Shown here: positions 16,397 to 25,338 of the stretch, piece after piece
Layout of the letters: each line of letters opens with the position of its first letter
Position numbering within the stretch: position 1 is the first letter of the stretch
Source of the DNA: Planctomycetia bacterium
GTDB taxonomy: Bacteria; Planctomycetota; Planctomycetia; Pirellulales; UBA1268
Length of the DNA stretch: 64,000 nucleotides
Assembly: GCA_026401035.1 (NCBI GenBank)
Contig: JAPLNR010000070.1
Span: forward strand, 1-64,000
Direction of reading: 5' to 3'
The notes under the pieces: generated by a model
Database searches by the model: none
What the model was told of the DNA's origin: nothing
What the model saw: the letters and a program-made list of their open reading frames with translations, nothing else
Position numbers and translations under genes: made by a program

Positions 16397-17250
16397 GTGA
16401 TCGCGCCTGCAGGAATTCGGTTCACGAGTGACTCGATGATCGCCCACACCCCCTCGGCCGCGTCGCCGGCGAGCCGGCAGACCTCGTCGGCATCGGTGTG
16501 ATCGGGGGCATCCGGCCGGGCCACGTTCGTCACGACCGAAACGGCCGCCACGGTGAGGCCGAGCCGCCGCGCGGCGACCGCCTCGGGCACGGTGGACATG
16601 CCGACGGCGTCGGCGCCGAACCGGCGGAGCATCCGGTATTCGGCGCGGGTTTCATAACTGGGGCCGAGCAGGTAGGCGTAGACGCCGGCGCGGGCGGGCA
16701 CCCCCGCACGGCGTGTGGCCGCGAGTGATTCCCTGACGAGACCGGCGTCGTAGCAGGCTGCCTGGGCCGCCGCGGAAGTCTGCTCAGGGGGCGATCGCTC
16801 CGCGAGCGCCGCGGCCCACGGCCGGCCGACGAAGTCGAGGTGGTCGCTCACGACGACAAGTTCACCACCCTGCATGTCCGGCCGCAGACCACCCGAGGCG
16901 TTGGTGAGCAGGAGCGTTTGGACGCCGAGCGCCGCGAGCAGTTCGACCCCGCGGCCGAGCGTTTCGGCGGTAAATCCCTCGTAGGCATGCACGCGGCCCT
17001 GCAGCATCACCAGCGGCACCCCGGCAAGGCCGCCGCAGACGAGCCGGCCCGCATGCCCCGTCGCCGTGGATGTGGGAAGCCAGCCGGTGGCCCGCGAGTC
17101 GATCGACCAGGAATCGTCCAGCCGGTCGGCCAGCCCGCCCAGCCCCGTGCCGAGCACCACGCCCACGGTGCCCCGCGAACCGCCCGCCGCGAGCATCCGC
17201 TCGGCCGCAGCGCGGGCCTCCGGCCGTGGCCGGCAGCCAACTCCATCCAT
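16393..17250 (-). CDS. Purine nucleoside phosphorylase, class I
   Basis: A 285-residue trimeric-type PNP that splits inosine or guanosine with phosphate. Diagnostic pieces are VGVVLGTGLGGLADRL (phosphate site), HAGRLVCGGLAGVPLVMLQG followed by R-V-H-A-Y-E-G, LLTNASGGLRPDMQ, VVSDHLDF and GPSYETRAEYRMLRRFGADA with the purine-binding M-S-T-x-P-E. The start at 17250 is the Met nearest the family start; the frame stays open far upstream over dapA, but that part is only the complement of dapA. Its stop overlaps the start of surE. Confidence 0.93.
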   Translation of the reverse strand: MDGVGCRPRPEARAAAERMLAAGGSRGTVGVVLGTGLGGLADRLDDSWSIDSRATGWLPTSTATGHAGRLVCGGLAGVPLVMLQGRVHAYEGFTAETLGRGVELLAALGVQTLLLTNASGGLRPDMQGGELVVVSDHLDFVGRPWAAALAERSPPEQTSAAAQAACYDAGLVRESLAATRRAGVPARAGVYAYLLGPSYETRAEYRMLRRFGADAVGMSTVPEAVAARRLGLTVAAVSVVTNVARPDAPDHTDADEVCRLAGDAAEGVWAIIESLVNRIPAGAIT

Positions 17251-17436
17251 TGATTCCCGGCCTGCGACCATTCCCGGCCTGCGCTCCATGCGAAGGGGCT
17301 TTCCTGCCCGCTTTCCTGCTCCGTACGACGGCACCCTTTGCCGACGCACTGGCAACACCTTATTCTCGCCCGTCGGCGGCGAAATGAAAACCGGCGCCGT
17401 GTTTTCCTGATCACCCCCAGCGAGAGCCTTCGTCCG

Positions 17437-18345
17437 ATGTCCACCCGCGCTGAAAAGTTTGCCGGCCTTTCCGTCGCCATCGTCACCCCTTTTCGTAACG
17501 GCGCGGTCGACTATGCCAGGCTGCGGGAGCAGGTCGACTTCCAGGCGCAGGCGGGCGTCACCTGTATCTGCCCCGTGGGAACCACCGGCGAATCCCCCAC
17601 GCTCACGCACGACGAGCACGAGCGGGTGATCTCCGAGAGCATCGCGGCCGCCGCCGGCCGGCTGCTCGTGATGCCGGGCACGGGGAGCAACTCGACCGCC
17701 GAGGCAATCCGTCTCACGAAACATGCCGCGCGGGCGGGCGCCGACGCGGCGCTCGTCGTCGGCCCCTACTACAACCGGCCCACGCAGCAGGGCATCTACG
17801 AACACTTCAAGGCGATCGCCGAGAGCGTCGAGATTCCCATCTGCATCTATAACATTCCTGCCCGCACCGGTCGCAACATTGAGCCGGAGACGATCCTCCG
17901 CCTCGCCGAACTGCCCGGCATCGCGATGGTGAAGGAGGCGACCGGCTCGATGGACCAGGCCTCGCAGATCCTCGCCGCCACCGATCTCACCGTGCTCTCC
18001 GGCGACGACAGCATGACGCTGCCGCTGCTGGCGATCGGGGCCCGCGGCGTGGTCTCCGTGGTGGGCAACCTCGTGCCGGCCGACATGAAGGCGCTCATCG
18101 ACGCCTTCGAGGCGGGCGACATGCATGCCGCCCGCATGCAGCACTACCGGCTCTTCACGCTCTGCCGCGACCTGCTCGGTCTGGCGAGCAACCCGATCCC
18201 GATCAAAAGTGCCTTGGCGATGATGGGCCGCGACACGGGAGACGTCCGCCTCCCGTTGGTCAATCTGGAAAAGCCGCTGCAGGACAAGCTCCGCGGCGTG
18301 CTCCGCGACTACGGCCTCACCCTCCGGCAGCCCCAGCCGGCCTAG
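17437..18345 (+). CDS. dapA: 4-hydroxy-tetrahydrodipicolinate synthase
   Basis: A 302-residue TIM-barrel enzyme that condenses pyruvate and aspartate semialdehyde in lysine and peptidoglycan synthesis. The G-T-T-G-E-S motif, [24 protein letters not shown] with the catalytic tyrosine, and VKEATGSM with the Schiff-base lysine near residue 166 are all present. Length is normal. The start at 17437 (ATGTCCACCCGCGC) begins a few residues before the barrel; a longer frame to 17338 is low in conservation. It is divergent from pnp with 186 bases between. Confidence 0.95.
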   Translation: MSTRAEKFAGLSVAIVTPFRNGAVDYARLREQVDFQAQAGVTCICPVGTTGESPTLTHDEHERVISESIAAAAGRLLVMPGTGSNSTAEAIRLTKHAARAGADAALVVGPYYNRPTQQGIYEHFKAIAESVEIPICIYNIPARTGRNIEPETILRLAELPGIAMVKEATGSMDQASQILAATDLTVLSGDDSMTLPLLAIGARGVVSVVGNLVPADMKALIDAFEAGDMHAARMQHYRLFTLCRDLLGLASNPIPIKSALAMMGRDTGDVRLPLVNLEKPLQDKLRGVLRDYGLTLRQPQPA

Positions 18346-18485
18346 CCCGTAACCAACGCCGTACGGGTAGAGCCCGTCGACGTCGAGAAAATCGCCGTCG
18401 GCGAGTTCGATCCGCCGCCGTTCGTCTTGTCCCCCGGCCGGCTTCTCGGCGAGAATCCCCGGCCGGCTCCCGGCTGCTTTCCAGC
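18346..18485 (-). pseudogene. Possible 5' remnant of a YheT-like hydrolase gene
   Basis: The minus-strand frame between dapA and the glycosyltransferase reads AEKPAGGQDERRRIELADGD then FLDVDGLYPYG. The R-(R/E)-x-(I/L)-E-L-x-D-G-D-F-L-D-(L/V)-D-(W/x) pattern is typical of the first residues of YheT-type alpha/beta hydrolases. After that the frame enters the complement of dapA and similarity ends. Only this short match supports it. Confidence 0.3.
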
Positions 18486-18515
18486 CATGTGCATCGCGAT
18501 TCGCCCCGAGGTGAC

Positions 18516-20849
18516 ATGCCAAAGCCCGTGATCGCCCTGTTGTGCACCCTCGGCATGGAGGATTTCCTTGCCAATGCGTTGCGGGGTTTGATCGGCGTCG
18601 GCGTCGATCCCGCGCAGGTGTGCATCGGATGCCCTGACAATGCCCTACCGTCCGTGCAGGGCGTCGCACGACGCTATTCACCAGACATCGTCACGCGTTC
18701 GGAAGCCTACCTGTCAGCGGATGAAGACACGCTGGCACAGCCGGTGCGCTTTGGATCAGCCGCTTTCATTGACGTCTCCTGGAAGAAGGTTCTCTTCATC
18801 CGTCACCTGCTGGAAGCGCACGACCATGTCGTCTACGCGGATCTCGACATAGCCTGGCTGCGAAACCCGCTCCCCTATCTGTCACGGGTCGCAGCCCTGT
18901 ATCCGCTGGCATTCCAGACCGAGGGCGTGGAGACGTGTCCGCCGACCTTGTGCTGCGGGTTCATCTCGCTGGCCAGATCCGCGACGACGCACCGTTTTGT
19001 CGACGCGTGGCTCACGCTGGATTCCGGAACCGACGGTCAGGGACCTCGGCTCGACGATCAACGGGCGTGCATGCGGCTCATCGAGGCACATCCAAGTTGG
19101 ATGCAGTCGATTTTCCCGCTGCCGGAGTCGCTCTTCGTCAACGGGCTCGGCTATCGCAACGTGATCGAGGGCCCTCCTCCGCCAGCGCCGCTCTCAGGCA
19201 AGACGGAGCCTTTCATCTTTCATGCAAACTGGACGATTGGGCTGCAAAGCAAGCGGCGCTTGCTCGCCGCCGCCGGCACGTGGCGATCCTCCGGCGCGGT
19301 GCGGACCGAACCGGCTGCCGTCTCCGAGAACGGCGATTACGGTGCTGCGCCGGCCGGGTGCGCGGAAGGGCCGGTCGTCACGGTCATCTACCCGGTCTTC
19401 GACGTCCGCGGCGATGCGGCGGAACGCATCCGGCTCTGGACGATGAAGCAGGACATCGCGGCGGACCGGTATCGTGTCATCGTCGCTGCCGGCGCCGATG
19501 ATGAGCTTGACGAGGATGCGATCCGGCGAGCGCTGCGGCCCCACGATATGTTGCTACGAATACCTGGGAAACAGCGGGAGGCCGACTTCTGGAATGTCGG
19601 TGCCCGCCACGCCACGACGCCCTGGCTGCTGTTCGTGGAGGCGCATGCCCTGCCGAAAACCGACAGCCTGTCCAAGCTCGTGGACTGGATCGAGAGCCAC
19701 CCGCCCGCCGGGGCGGTGAACTTCCGCGTGGAGAATCTCGACAGTCATCCCGCCGCCAGGCTGATGAAGCGCTGGTTTAAGATCATCCAGAGCGAATGGG
19801 CCGCAGCCCCCGCCGGGCGGCGCCTGCACCGCGCTTGCTTCGCCTTGCGGCATGACGTTTTTGATGAGATCGGCCCCTTCGATGCCGCGGTCGGTCAGTT
19901 TGCACCGGTACTGCGCTCGGTGCAGCTGAATGAAATCGGACGGTGCATCGACACCCTTCCGGACGGCGCCATCGTCCATGAGGATTCGCGCACCCTCGCG
20001 GCCCATCACGACGACACTGCCGACTATGTGCGCGGTGAAATGCGGGCGCGGGTCGAGCACGACCCGGTGTTCTTTGAAAAATATTTCGGTCCACCGCCAC
20101 AGCTAGGCACGACGGCCCTGCTTCCGCGTCGCTGCGCCGCCGCGATCGTGCAGGCGGCTGTTCTGGCGGTGCCTCGGCGGCGGCGTCAGGCACTTCGACT
20201 GACGGGCATTGCCTTGCGCACGATGCCTGCGGCGATCCTTTCCCTGCGCCGTCGCGTGGCGCTCAATCAGATCTTGATCGGTTTCGACGAGGCCCTCGTC
20301 CTCCACCCCCTGGTGCGCGGCCGCTTGCGCTGGAGCCGCTTTTTGCGAGCCCACCGCAGGGTCGTGGAGACGGAACAGATGCGCTGGAGCATCGAGCATG
20401 CCGGATCGCCCCTGTCAGTCGGCCCAGCGGGAGACCACTGGCCGGTCACGGCTCTCAGTCCGGGCCAGCTCACCGGAGCTCATGCGATCGAGCACCACGA
20501 CAGCCACGTCTTTCGTTGGACACATCCGGTGTTCATTCTGAACATGCGGGCTCCGGAGGGCGAACTGGTCGTCACGCTGGAGACGCACAACCTGCGGCCC
20601 TCTCTCGCCGCGACCGATGTCCTGGCCGTGGTCAATGGCCGTGTGGCCGCCGAATCCCGCATCGCCATCGACGCAGAAGGACGTGTTGCCATGCAGATCG
20701 AGGCGGGCCGGCGCCGAAACGGGATGCTGACCGTCGCCGTCGTCGTCACGCCGCTCAACGAGCCAGCCGGCGCACACGCCAGGGGTCGAGCGCTCGGCCT
20801 GCCACTCGTTGCCCTCCGCGTCACGCCGGCACCGAATGTCGCTGGGTGA
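18516..20849 (+). CDS. Bimodular glycosyltransferase-like protein
   Basis: A 777-residue cytoplasmic or membrane-associated protein with two parts. Residues 1-250 resemble nucleotide-diphospho-sugar transferases of the Nucleotid_trans type: a strand VIALLCTLGMEDFLANALRG, the acidic motif VVYADLDIAWLRNP near 105-118, and QTEGVETCPPTLCCGFISL. Residues 280-500 resemble a GT2 domain (VVTVIYPVFDVRGD, WNVGARHATTPWLLFVEAHA, PFDAAVGQFAPVL) but I see no clean D-x-D there. The last 270 residues match nothing I know. The start at 18516 has GAGGTGA just before it; a start at 18489 is less likely. It is probably involved in surface glycan synthesis together with the following membrane protein, 28 bases later. 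Confidence 0.7.
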   Translation: MPKPVIALLCTLGMEDFLANALRGLIGVGVDPAQVCIGCPDNALPSVQGVARRYSPDIVTRSEAYLSADEDTLAQPVRFGSAAFIDVSWKKVLFIRHLLEAHDHVVYADLDIAWLRNPLPYLSRVAALYPLAFQTEGVETCPPTLCCGFISLARSATTHRFVDAWLTLDSGTDGQGPRLDDQRACMRLIEAHPSWMQSIFPLPESLFVNGLGYRNVIEGPPPPAPLSGKTEPFIFHANWTIGLQSKRRLLAAAGTWRSSGAVRTEPAAVSENGDYGAAPAGCAEGPVVTVIYPVFDVRGDAAERIRLWTMKQDIAADRYRVIVAAGADDELDEDAIRRALRPHDMLLRIPGKQREADFWNVGARHATTPWLLFVEAHALPKTDSLSKLVDWIESHPPAGAVNFRVENLDSHPAARLMKRWFKIIQSEWAAAPAGRRLHRACFALRHDVFDEIGPFDAAVGQFAPVLRSVQLNEIGRCIDTLPDGAIVHEDSRTLAAHHDDTADYVRGEMRARVEHDPVFFEKYFGPPPQLGTTALLPRRCAAAIVQAAVLAVPRRRRQALRLTGIALRTMPAAILSLRRRVALNQILIGFDEALVLHPLVRGRLRWSRFLRAHRRVVETEQMRWSIEHAGSPLSVGPAGDHWPVTALSPGQLTGAHAIEHHDSHVFRWTHPVFILNMRAPEGELVVTLETHNLRPSLAATDVLAVVNGRVAAESRIAIDAEGRVAMQIEAGRRRNGMLTVAVVVTPLNEPAGAHARGRALGLPLVALRVTPAPNVAG

Positions 20850-20877
20850 TGCGCTGCAACTCGATGGAGGCACGATC

Positions 20878-22044
20878 ATGATGGGCTGGATCGATGGCAA
20901 CACGCAAGGTTGGCTGAAGTGCGCTGTGCGAACCGCAGCGGTACTCGCGCTGGCATTGGCCTTCACGGCCGCCTGTGTCAGCGAATCGGGCCGGCGCGGC
21001 CGGCTGACGTCTGCACCGAACTATGACGACTGCGTCTATTTTCTCGACGGCGCATTGCTGCGAAACGCGGTGGCCAATGATGGCCTGGCCGGCGGCTGGG
21101 ACGTATTCCAGAAACGGGCGCATCACAGTCCGTTTTCCGCCCTGCTGGCCTCCGCGGCGTTCGTTTTGCTGGGGCAGCACGAGGCCGCGCCCTATTGGCT
21201 GAACGGGCTGGTCGTGCTGCTCTACCTGGCCGGGCTGGGGTATCTGTTGTGGCCGCTGCCCACGCCATGCTGGCTGCTCACGCTGGGGGTCTTTCTCGCG
21301 CCGCCATTCATTACGATGGGGGTCGTTGAATTCCGCCCCGATATCACCTGGGCCGTCGTCACCGGGTTTGGCGTGGTGTGGATGGTGACGCGCGAGCAGT
21401 TGTTTCGCGCACCGCCGCGAGCGGCCTTCGCGGGCTGTTGCATGGCGGCTGCGTTGCTGATCAAGCCGACGACATTCGTGATGACGGTGCTGCTCTTCGG
21501 CGGTGCCGCCGTGTCACGCGTCATTCCGCGACTGTCACGGTGGCAGGTGGAAGAGGAAAACGCGGTGAACCAGCGCAGCAATCCCGTGTTGGGGCTGATG
21601 GCCTTCAGCGGCGTGCTGCTGGCGTTGGCCGGCCCGTATTGGTGGTTCTTTGGCCACGACATCTGGACCTACTTCTGGGTCAACAGTTTCGGCGTCAACA
21701 AGGCGGTCTGGGCGTATCCCGGCACAAGCGCTCAAGCGCTGCGTTTCTACCTCACAGGGGAGGCGGCCCGTTCGAACGTCGGCTACTCGGGATGGGTTCT
21801 GGCGCTGGCGTCCCTGACCTGTACGGTGTTTCTGTTCGCCTCGCGGACAGCCCTGCGGTGGCGGCTCGCCGTTCTCCTGACCGCCCTGCTCGCCTCGTTC
21901 ACGATCAACGCGCTGGCGGAGATGAAATCGCCTTTTCTGGGAGGGGCGATCTATGGCTTGTGGCTGTTTGGCACCGCGTATGCGTTCGCCGAAACCCACG
22001 GCGCTATCATGGCCGCTGACCTGGCAGCGGCTTCGACAGGCTGA
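20878..22044 (+). CDS. Polytopic membrane glycosyltransferase-like protein (GT-C type?)
   Basis: A 388-residue membrane protein with about nine or ten hydrophobic helices. The first is VLALALAFTAACV; just after it an exposed loop has APNYDDCVYFLDG, the acidic loop seen in the dolichyl-phosphate-mannose type (GT-C/ArnT-like) transferases. Such enzymes use lipid-linked sugars on the outer face of the membrane. It starts at 20878 or 20881 after GGAGG. The length is short for the class, and the last codons (AST-Gly-stop) lie inside the palindrome at 22035, so the 3' end has been either formed or shortened by that repeat. Confidence 0.6.
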   Translation: MMGWIDGNTQGWLKCAVRTAAVLALALAFTAACVSESGRRGRLTSAPNYDDCVYFLDGALLRNAVANDGLAGGWDVFQKRAHHSPFSALLASAAFVLLGQHEAAPYWLNGLVVLLYLAGLGYLLWPLPTPCWLLTLGVFLAPPFITMGVVEFRPDITWAVVTGFGVVWMVTREQLFRAPPRAAFAGCCMAAALLIKPTTFVMTVLLFGGAAVSRVIPRLSRWQVEEENAVNQRSNPVLGLMAFSGVLLALAGPYWWFFGHDIWTYFWVNSFGVNKAVWAYPGTSAQALRFYLTGEAARSNVGYSGWVLALASLTCTVFLFASRTALRWRLAVLLTALLASFTINALAEMKSPFLGGAIYGLWLFGTAYAFAETHGAIMAADLAAASTG

Positions 22045-22055
22045 AGCCTGTCCTA
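22035..22055. repeat. Palindrome carrying stop codons of two convergent genes
   Basis: GACAGGCT-GA-AGCCTGTC occupies 22035-22052 and is followed by CTA. The TGA at 22042-22044 ends the plus-strand gene, while the CTA at 22053-22055 is the TAG stop of the minus-strand gene. The same unit with TAG occurs at 10567-10587. A hairpin at both 3' ends could end or stabilise both transcripts. Confidence 0.9.
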
Positions 22056-23129
22056 CTCGATCACGCGGAGGACCGCGCCCTGCGTGTCAAACCGCGCGAT
22101 GATCGTCTCGTATTGCTGGGTGAGCTTGAGTGCTTCGAACTTCTCGACGAGCGCGCCTGCCGCTTCGAGTGATTCGCAGCAGGCCATCACGGTCGGTCCC
22201 CAACTGCTCTGCGCCGCGCCGCGGACGCCCAGTTCGCCGAGCAGTTCGATGAGCTGTGCGGTCGACTCGGCATGGGGCAGCCGGGCCGAGGCCGACTCGA
22301 ACGGTTTTCCGGCAAGCTGACCGTAGCGATAGACGGCAGCGGAAAACTCGTCGAAGTGGCCCTCGACCGCCGCTGGCAGCAAGTCCATGAGCGCCAGCCG
22401 CGACAGTTCGGCCGAGAGTTCCTGCGGCACCGGCGGCAGCGCCGCAAACGCCGCCTTCTCGGGCTCGCCGTGCAGGCCGATCGAATCCCGCTGCACGACG
22501 ATCACGCACCGCCATGCCGAGGGCAGCCGCACCCGGGCGACCATCGGGGAAAAACGGCGGTGCTGGGGATCCTCGTTCGCGGACGACCCCCACCGCCCCG
22601 CCTCGATGATCAGCCCGCCCCGGCTGAACCCGTAGATACCGACGCAGGACCGGCGGCCGCGGCCCACGGCCGAGGCGAGTTCGAGCGCGTCGGGCGTGTC
22701 GAACAGCCAGTCGTTTTCCGTGGGATGAATCTCGGAAGCATGTTCGACGAGCGTCGGCGGCTCGCGAAAGAGATGCCGCATGCCGGCAGCCACCGCCAGC
22801 GCCAGCTGCGTGCCGCTGCCCAGACCGACGTGTGCCCGCGGCGTGGTGAGCACCTCGATCTGACAGGCCGACTCTGGCGGCAGGCTCCAGAACCGCATGC
22901 AGTCGTGCGCAAAACCGATCGTCCGCTCACCGAGCGGGCCGCGGGCTGAAAATTTCTCCGCCCGCCGCAGCCGCACGTGCACGGCCGGTCGGTCGACCAT
23001 CACGCCCACGCCGCCGAACGACCGGATCTTCGGCGCGCCGAACGACAGCATCCCGAGGTGCAGCCGCGCGGGCGTGCGCACCTCGACGGCGGCAGGCTGC
23101 GTGTTTGATGGTCGGCTCTCGTGTGCCAT
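22053..23129 (-). CDS. mptG: Beta-ribofuranosylaminobenzene 5'-phosphate synthase
   Basis: A 358-residue GHMP-kinase-like enzyme that joins p-aminobenzoate to PRPP with loss of CO2 and pyrophosphate, the first committed step of the methanopterin side chain. The family start VEVRTPARLHLGMLSFGA and the GLGSGTQLALAVAAGMRHLF glycine-rich motif are clear. The signature SSWGPTVMACCES near the end also fits. In planctomycetes and methylotrophs such genes occur with tetrahydromethanopterin C1 genes. Next to it are DUF447 and, divergently, a DHPS-like gene and pabB-pabA, which would make its aromatic substrate. Its stop codon belongs to the palindrome at 22035. Confidence 0.9.
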   Translation of the reverse strand: MAHESRPSNTQPAAVEVRTPARLHLGMLSFGAPKIRSFGGVGVMVDRPAVHVRLRRAEKFSARGPLGERTIGFAHDCMRFWSLPPESACQIEVLTTPRAHVGLGSGTQLALAVAAGMRHLFREPPTLVEHASEIHPTENDWLFDTPDALELASAVGRGRRSCVGIYGFSRGGLIIEAGRWGSSANEDPQHRRFSPMVARVRLPSAWRCVIVVQRDSIGLHGEPEKAAFAALPPVPQELSAELSRLALMDLLPAAVEGHFDEFSAAVYRYGQLAGKPFESASARLPHAESTAQLIELLGELGVRGAAQSSWGPTVMACCESLEAAGALVEKFEALKLTQQYETIIARFDTQGAVLRVIE

Positions 23130-23242
23130 GCGGAAAGTAGACAGACGATCGCCGCATCGGGAAAGGGGGCGTGCGGAGTGCCGTCGGTCGGCGAGGAGAC
23201 GGGATCAGCTTGGAAACCCAGCGGTCTCGAAACGCACCCGAT

Positions 23243-23812
23243 CTACGCCGTCCGCGACTCGAGGAGCCGAAACGCCTCGTGCTCCCGCGGGCCGCCGGTC
23301 TTCTCCACGAGCACCTTCAGGTCGCGAAGCTGCCGCCCCACCTCGGCGGCACCGAGCATGTGCAGCCGCGTGACGAGAATCGCCCCCTCGACCACGGCAT
23401 GCCGCGCCCGGTTGAAGCCCACGAACGGCCGCCCGTCGTGCACCTTCACGACGCGGGCCACGAGCCGGCCGCGCGGGGCCGTGGTATCGGCCGCCTCCAC
23501 GCGAAACTCATACGCCCGGCACATCTCCGCGAGCACCCACCCCCGCACCGCCTCGGCGGGCCGGCAGGCCGGCGGCTGCTCGAGCGTGCCCGTCACGATC
23601 CGGGCCAGCAGCAGGCAATCATCGGTGAGATGAAACACCCCCTCGGGCAGCCGCGCCAGGTTGCCGGCCGTCTGGCTCGTCTCGAACGGCTTGAGCACGA
23701 GTTGGCCAAACGCACCGCCCGGGCATTCCGCCGCGACGATCTCCGGCCCCATCGCCGCCAGGTGCAGGCCGCCATCAGCGGCGGAGGTGGCGATAATTCC
23801 TTCGATGATCAT
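23243..23812 (-). CDS. DUF447 family protein of the C1/methanopterin cluster
   Basis: A 189-residue protein that fits DUF447, a flavin-reductase-like fold (split barrel) family restricted largely to methanogens and bacteria with methanopterin. The start MIIEGIIATSAADGGLHLAA and MGPEIV is characteristic; LKPFETSQTAGNLARLPEGV and FHLTDDCLLLARI follow. Its biochemical function is unknown; clustering suggests work in tetrahydromethanopterin synthesis or use. It lies 113 bases upstream of mptG on the same strand and divergent from the DHPS-like gene. The start at 23812 is chosen because the 31 codons before it are not conserved in kind. Confidence 0.82.
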   Translation of the reverse strand: MIIEGIIATSAADGGLHLAAMGPEIVAAECPGGAFGQLVLKPFETSQTAGNLARLPEGVFHLTDDCLLLARIVTGTLEQPPACRPAEAVRGWVLAEMCRAYEFRVEAADTTAPRGRLVARVVKVHDGRPFVGFNRARHAVVEGAILVTRLHMLGAAEVGRQLRDLKVLVEKTGGPREHEAFRLLESRTA

Positions 23813-23910
23813 GGAGCCTGTCGGCATGCAGCCGTTCCTCGCGAATCTTGGTCTACAATACAGCCAGTTCGAGCCCCCCGCTCCCCCATCCCATCCGCCG
23901 GCCAAAACCC

Positions 23911-25338
23911 GTGACCGATCGCCGCGAACGCATCCACTTCGTCACGGGCAAACTCGCGGAGCACTCGCTGCGGCAGGTGCTCGACAGCCTGGCCCCCCGG
24001 GTCGGCTTCGAATATTCGGTGCAGGTGATGAACATCACCGTGGCAGCGCTGATGACCACGCCCTGGATCGCCCGCAAGCTTGCCGTCCCGGAAGGAACGA
24101 CGCGGGTCATCCTCCCCGGGTCATGCAGCGGTCCGCTCGAGGCAATTCGCGAGGTCACGGAGGTGCCGGTCGCGCGGGGCCCCGAGGATCTCCGCCGGCT
24201 CGACGAATTCTTCGGCCAGCAATCCCGCGATCTCTCCGATTACGGCGCGTCTGACATCGAGATCATCGCCGAGATCAACCATGCCCCCCGCCTGAGTCGC
24301 GCCGCGCTCCTGACGGAGGCCCGCCGCCTGGTGGCCGACGGTGCCGACCGCATCGATCTCGGCTGCGACCCCGGCAGCATCTGGACCGGCGTGGGCGACG
24401 CGGTGCGGATGCTCGTCGACGACGGAATGCACGTGTCGATCGACAGCTTCGAGCCACGGGAGATCGGCCCGGGCGTTCGCGCCGGCGCGAGCCTCGTGCT
24501 CTCGGTCAACTCCACGAACGTGGCCGCCGCAGCCGACTGGGGCTGCGAGGTGGTCGTCGTGCCCGACGTGCCGGCCACGATGGCCGGGCTCTTCGACACC
24601 GTCGAGCGGCTCGCGAACGAGGGTGTGCCACACCGCATCGACCCCGTGCTGGAGCCGATCGGTTTTGGAGTCGCGGCGAGCCTTGGCCGCTATCTCGACG
24701 TCCGCAGCCGGTTTCCCGCCGCCGAAATGATGATGGGGGTGGGCAACCTCACGGAACTCACCGACGTCGATTCCGCCGGCATCAACGTGATGCTCCTCGG
24801 CTTCTGCCAGGAAGTGGGCATCCGCTCGGTGCTGACGACGCAGGTGATTCACTGGGCGCAGAGCAGCGTCCGCGAATGCAGCCTCGCGCGGGCGCTCGTC
24901 CACCATGCCGTCACCAACCGCACGCTCCCCAAGCACGTCGAGCCGCGGCTCGTGACACTGCGGTCGGGCAAGCCGCAGGTGCACGGCCCGGAGGTGCTCG
25001 ACAACCTCGCGCAGGCGATCCGCGACCCAAACTTCCGCATCTTCGCCGAGCGCGGAAAAATTCACCTCGTGGGCGCCGGTCTGCACATCGAATCCCGCGA
25101 TCCCTTCGCGCTCTTCAAGGAACTCACGGCCACCGGCCGCAGCGACGTCGACCCCAGCCACGCCTTCTACCTCGGCTACGAGATCTCGAAGGCGGTGACG
25201 GCGCTCACGCTCGGCAAGGACTATCACCAGGACCGGGCGCTCGACTGGGGCCACCTCACGCAGCCCGAGATCGGCCACGGACCGTCGCAATCCGCGGCGG
25301 ATGTTGCCAGGAAGGCGGAGGTCGTCCCATCGACATGA
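23911..25338 (+). CDS. Dihydropteroate synthase-like protein with DUF6513 domain
   Basis: A 475-residue two-part protein. The first 130 residues (RERIHFVTGKLAEHSLRQVL, YSVQVMNITVAALMTTPWIA, VILPGSCSGPLEAI) match DUF6513. From about 140 there is a pterin-binding TIM barrel as in DHPS and methyltransferases: ADGADRIDLGCDPGS, VSIDSFEPREIGPGVRAGAS, VLSVNSTNVA and MMMGVGNLTELTDVDSAG. It probably acts in tetrahydromethanopterin biosynthesis, perhaps joining a pterin and an arylamine; the exact reaction is not settled. GTG 23911 is preferred, as the 21 codons upstream to a TTG are proline-rich and unlike the family. It overlaps pabB by ATGA. Confidence 0.85.
   Translation: MTDRRERIHFVTGKLAEHSLRQVLDSLAPRVGFEYSVQVMNITVAALMTTPWIARKLAVPEGTTRVILPGSCSGPLEAIREVTEVPVARGPEDLRRLDEFFGQQSRDLSDYGASDIEIIAEINHAPRLSRAALLTEARRLVADGADRIDLGCDPGSIWTGVGDAVRMLVDDGMHVSIDSFEPREIGPGVRAGASLVLSVNSTNVAAAADWGCEVVVVPDVPATMAGLFDTVERLANEGVPHRIDPVLEPIGFGVAASLGRYLDVRSRFPAAEMMMGVGNLTELTDVDSAGINVMLLGFCQEVGIRSVLTTQVIHWAQSSVRECSLARALVHHAVTNRTLPKHVEPRLVTLRSGKPQVHGPEVLDNLAQAIRDPNFRIFAERGKIHLVGAGLHIESRDPFALFKELTATGRSDVDPSHAFYLGYEISKAVTALTLGKDYHQDRALDWGHLTQPEIGHGPSQSAADVARKAEVVPST

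Noticed and set aside
17251-18681. Upstream extension of the pnp frame to 762 codons
   Set aside because: The added part is the complement of dapA and the start of the glycosyltransferase gene; PNP proteins begin near 17250.
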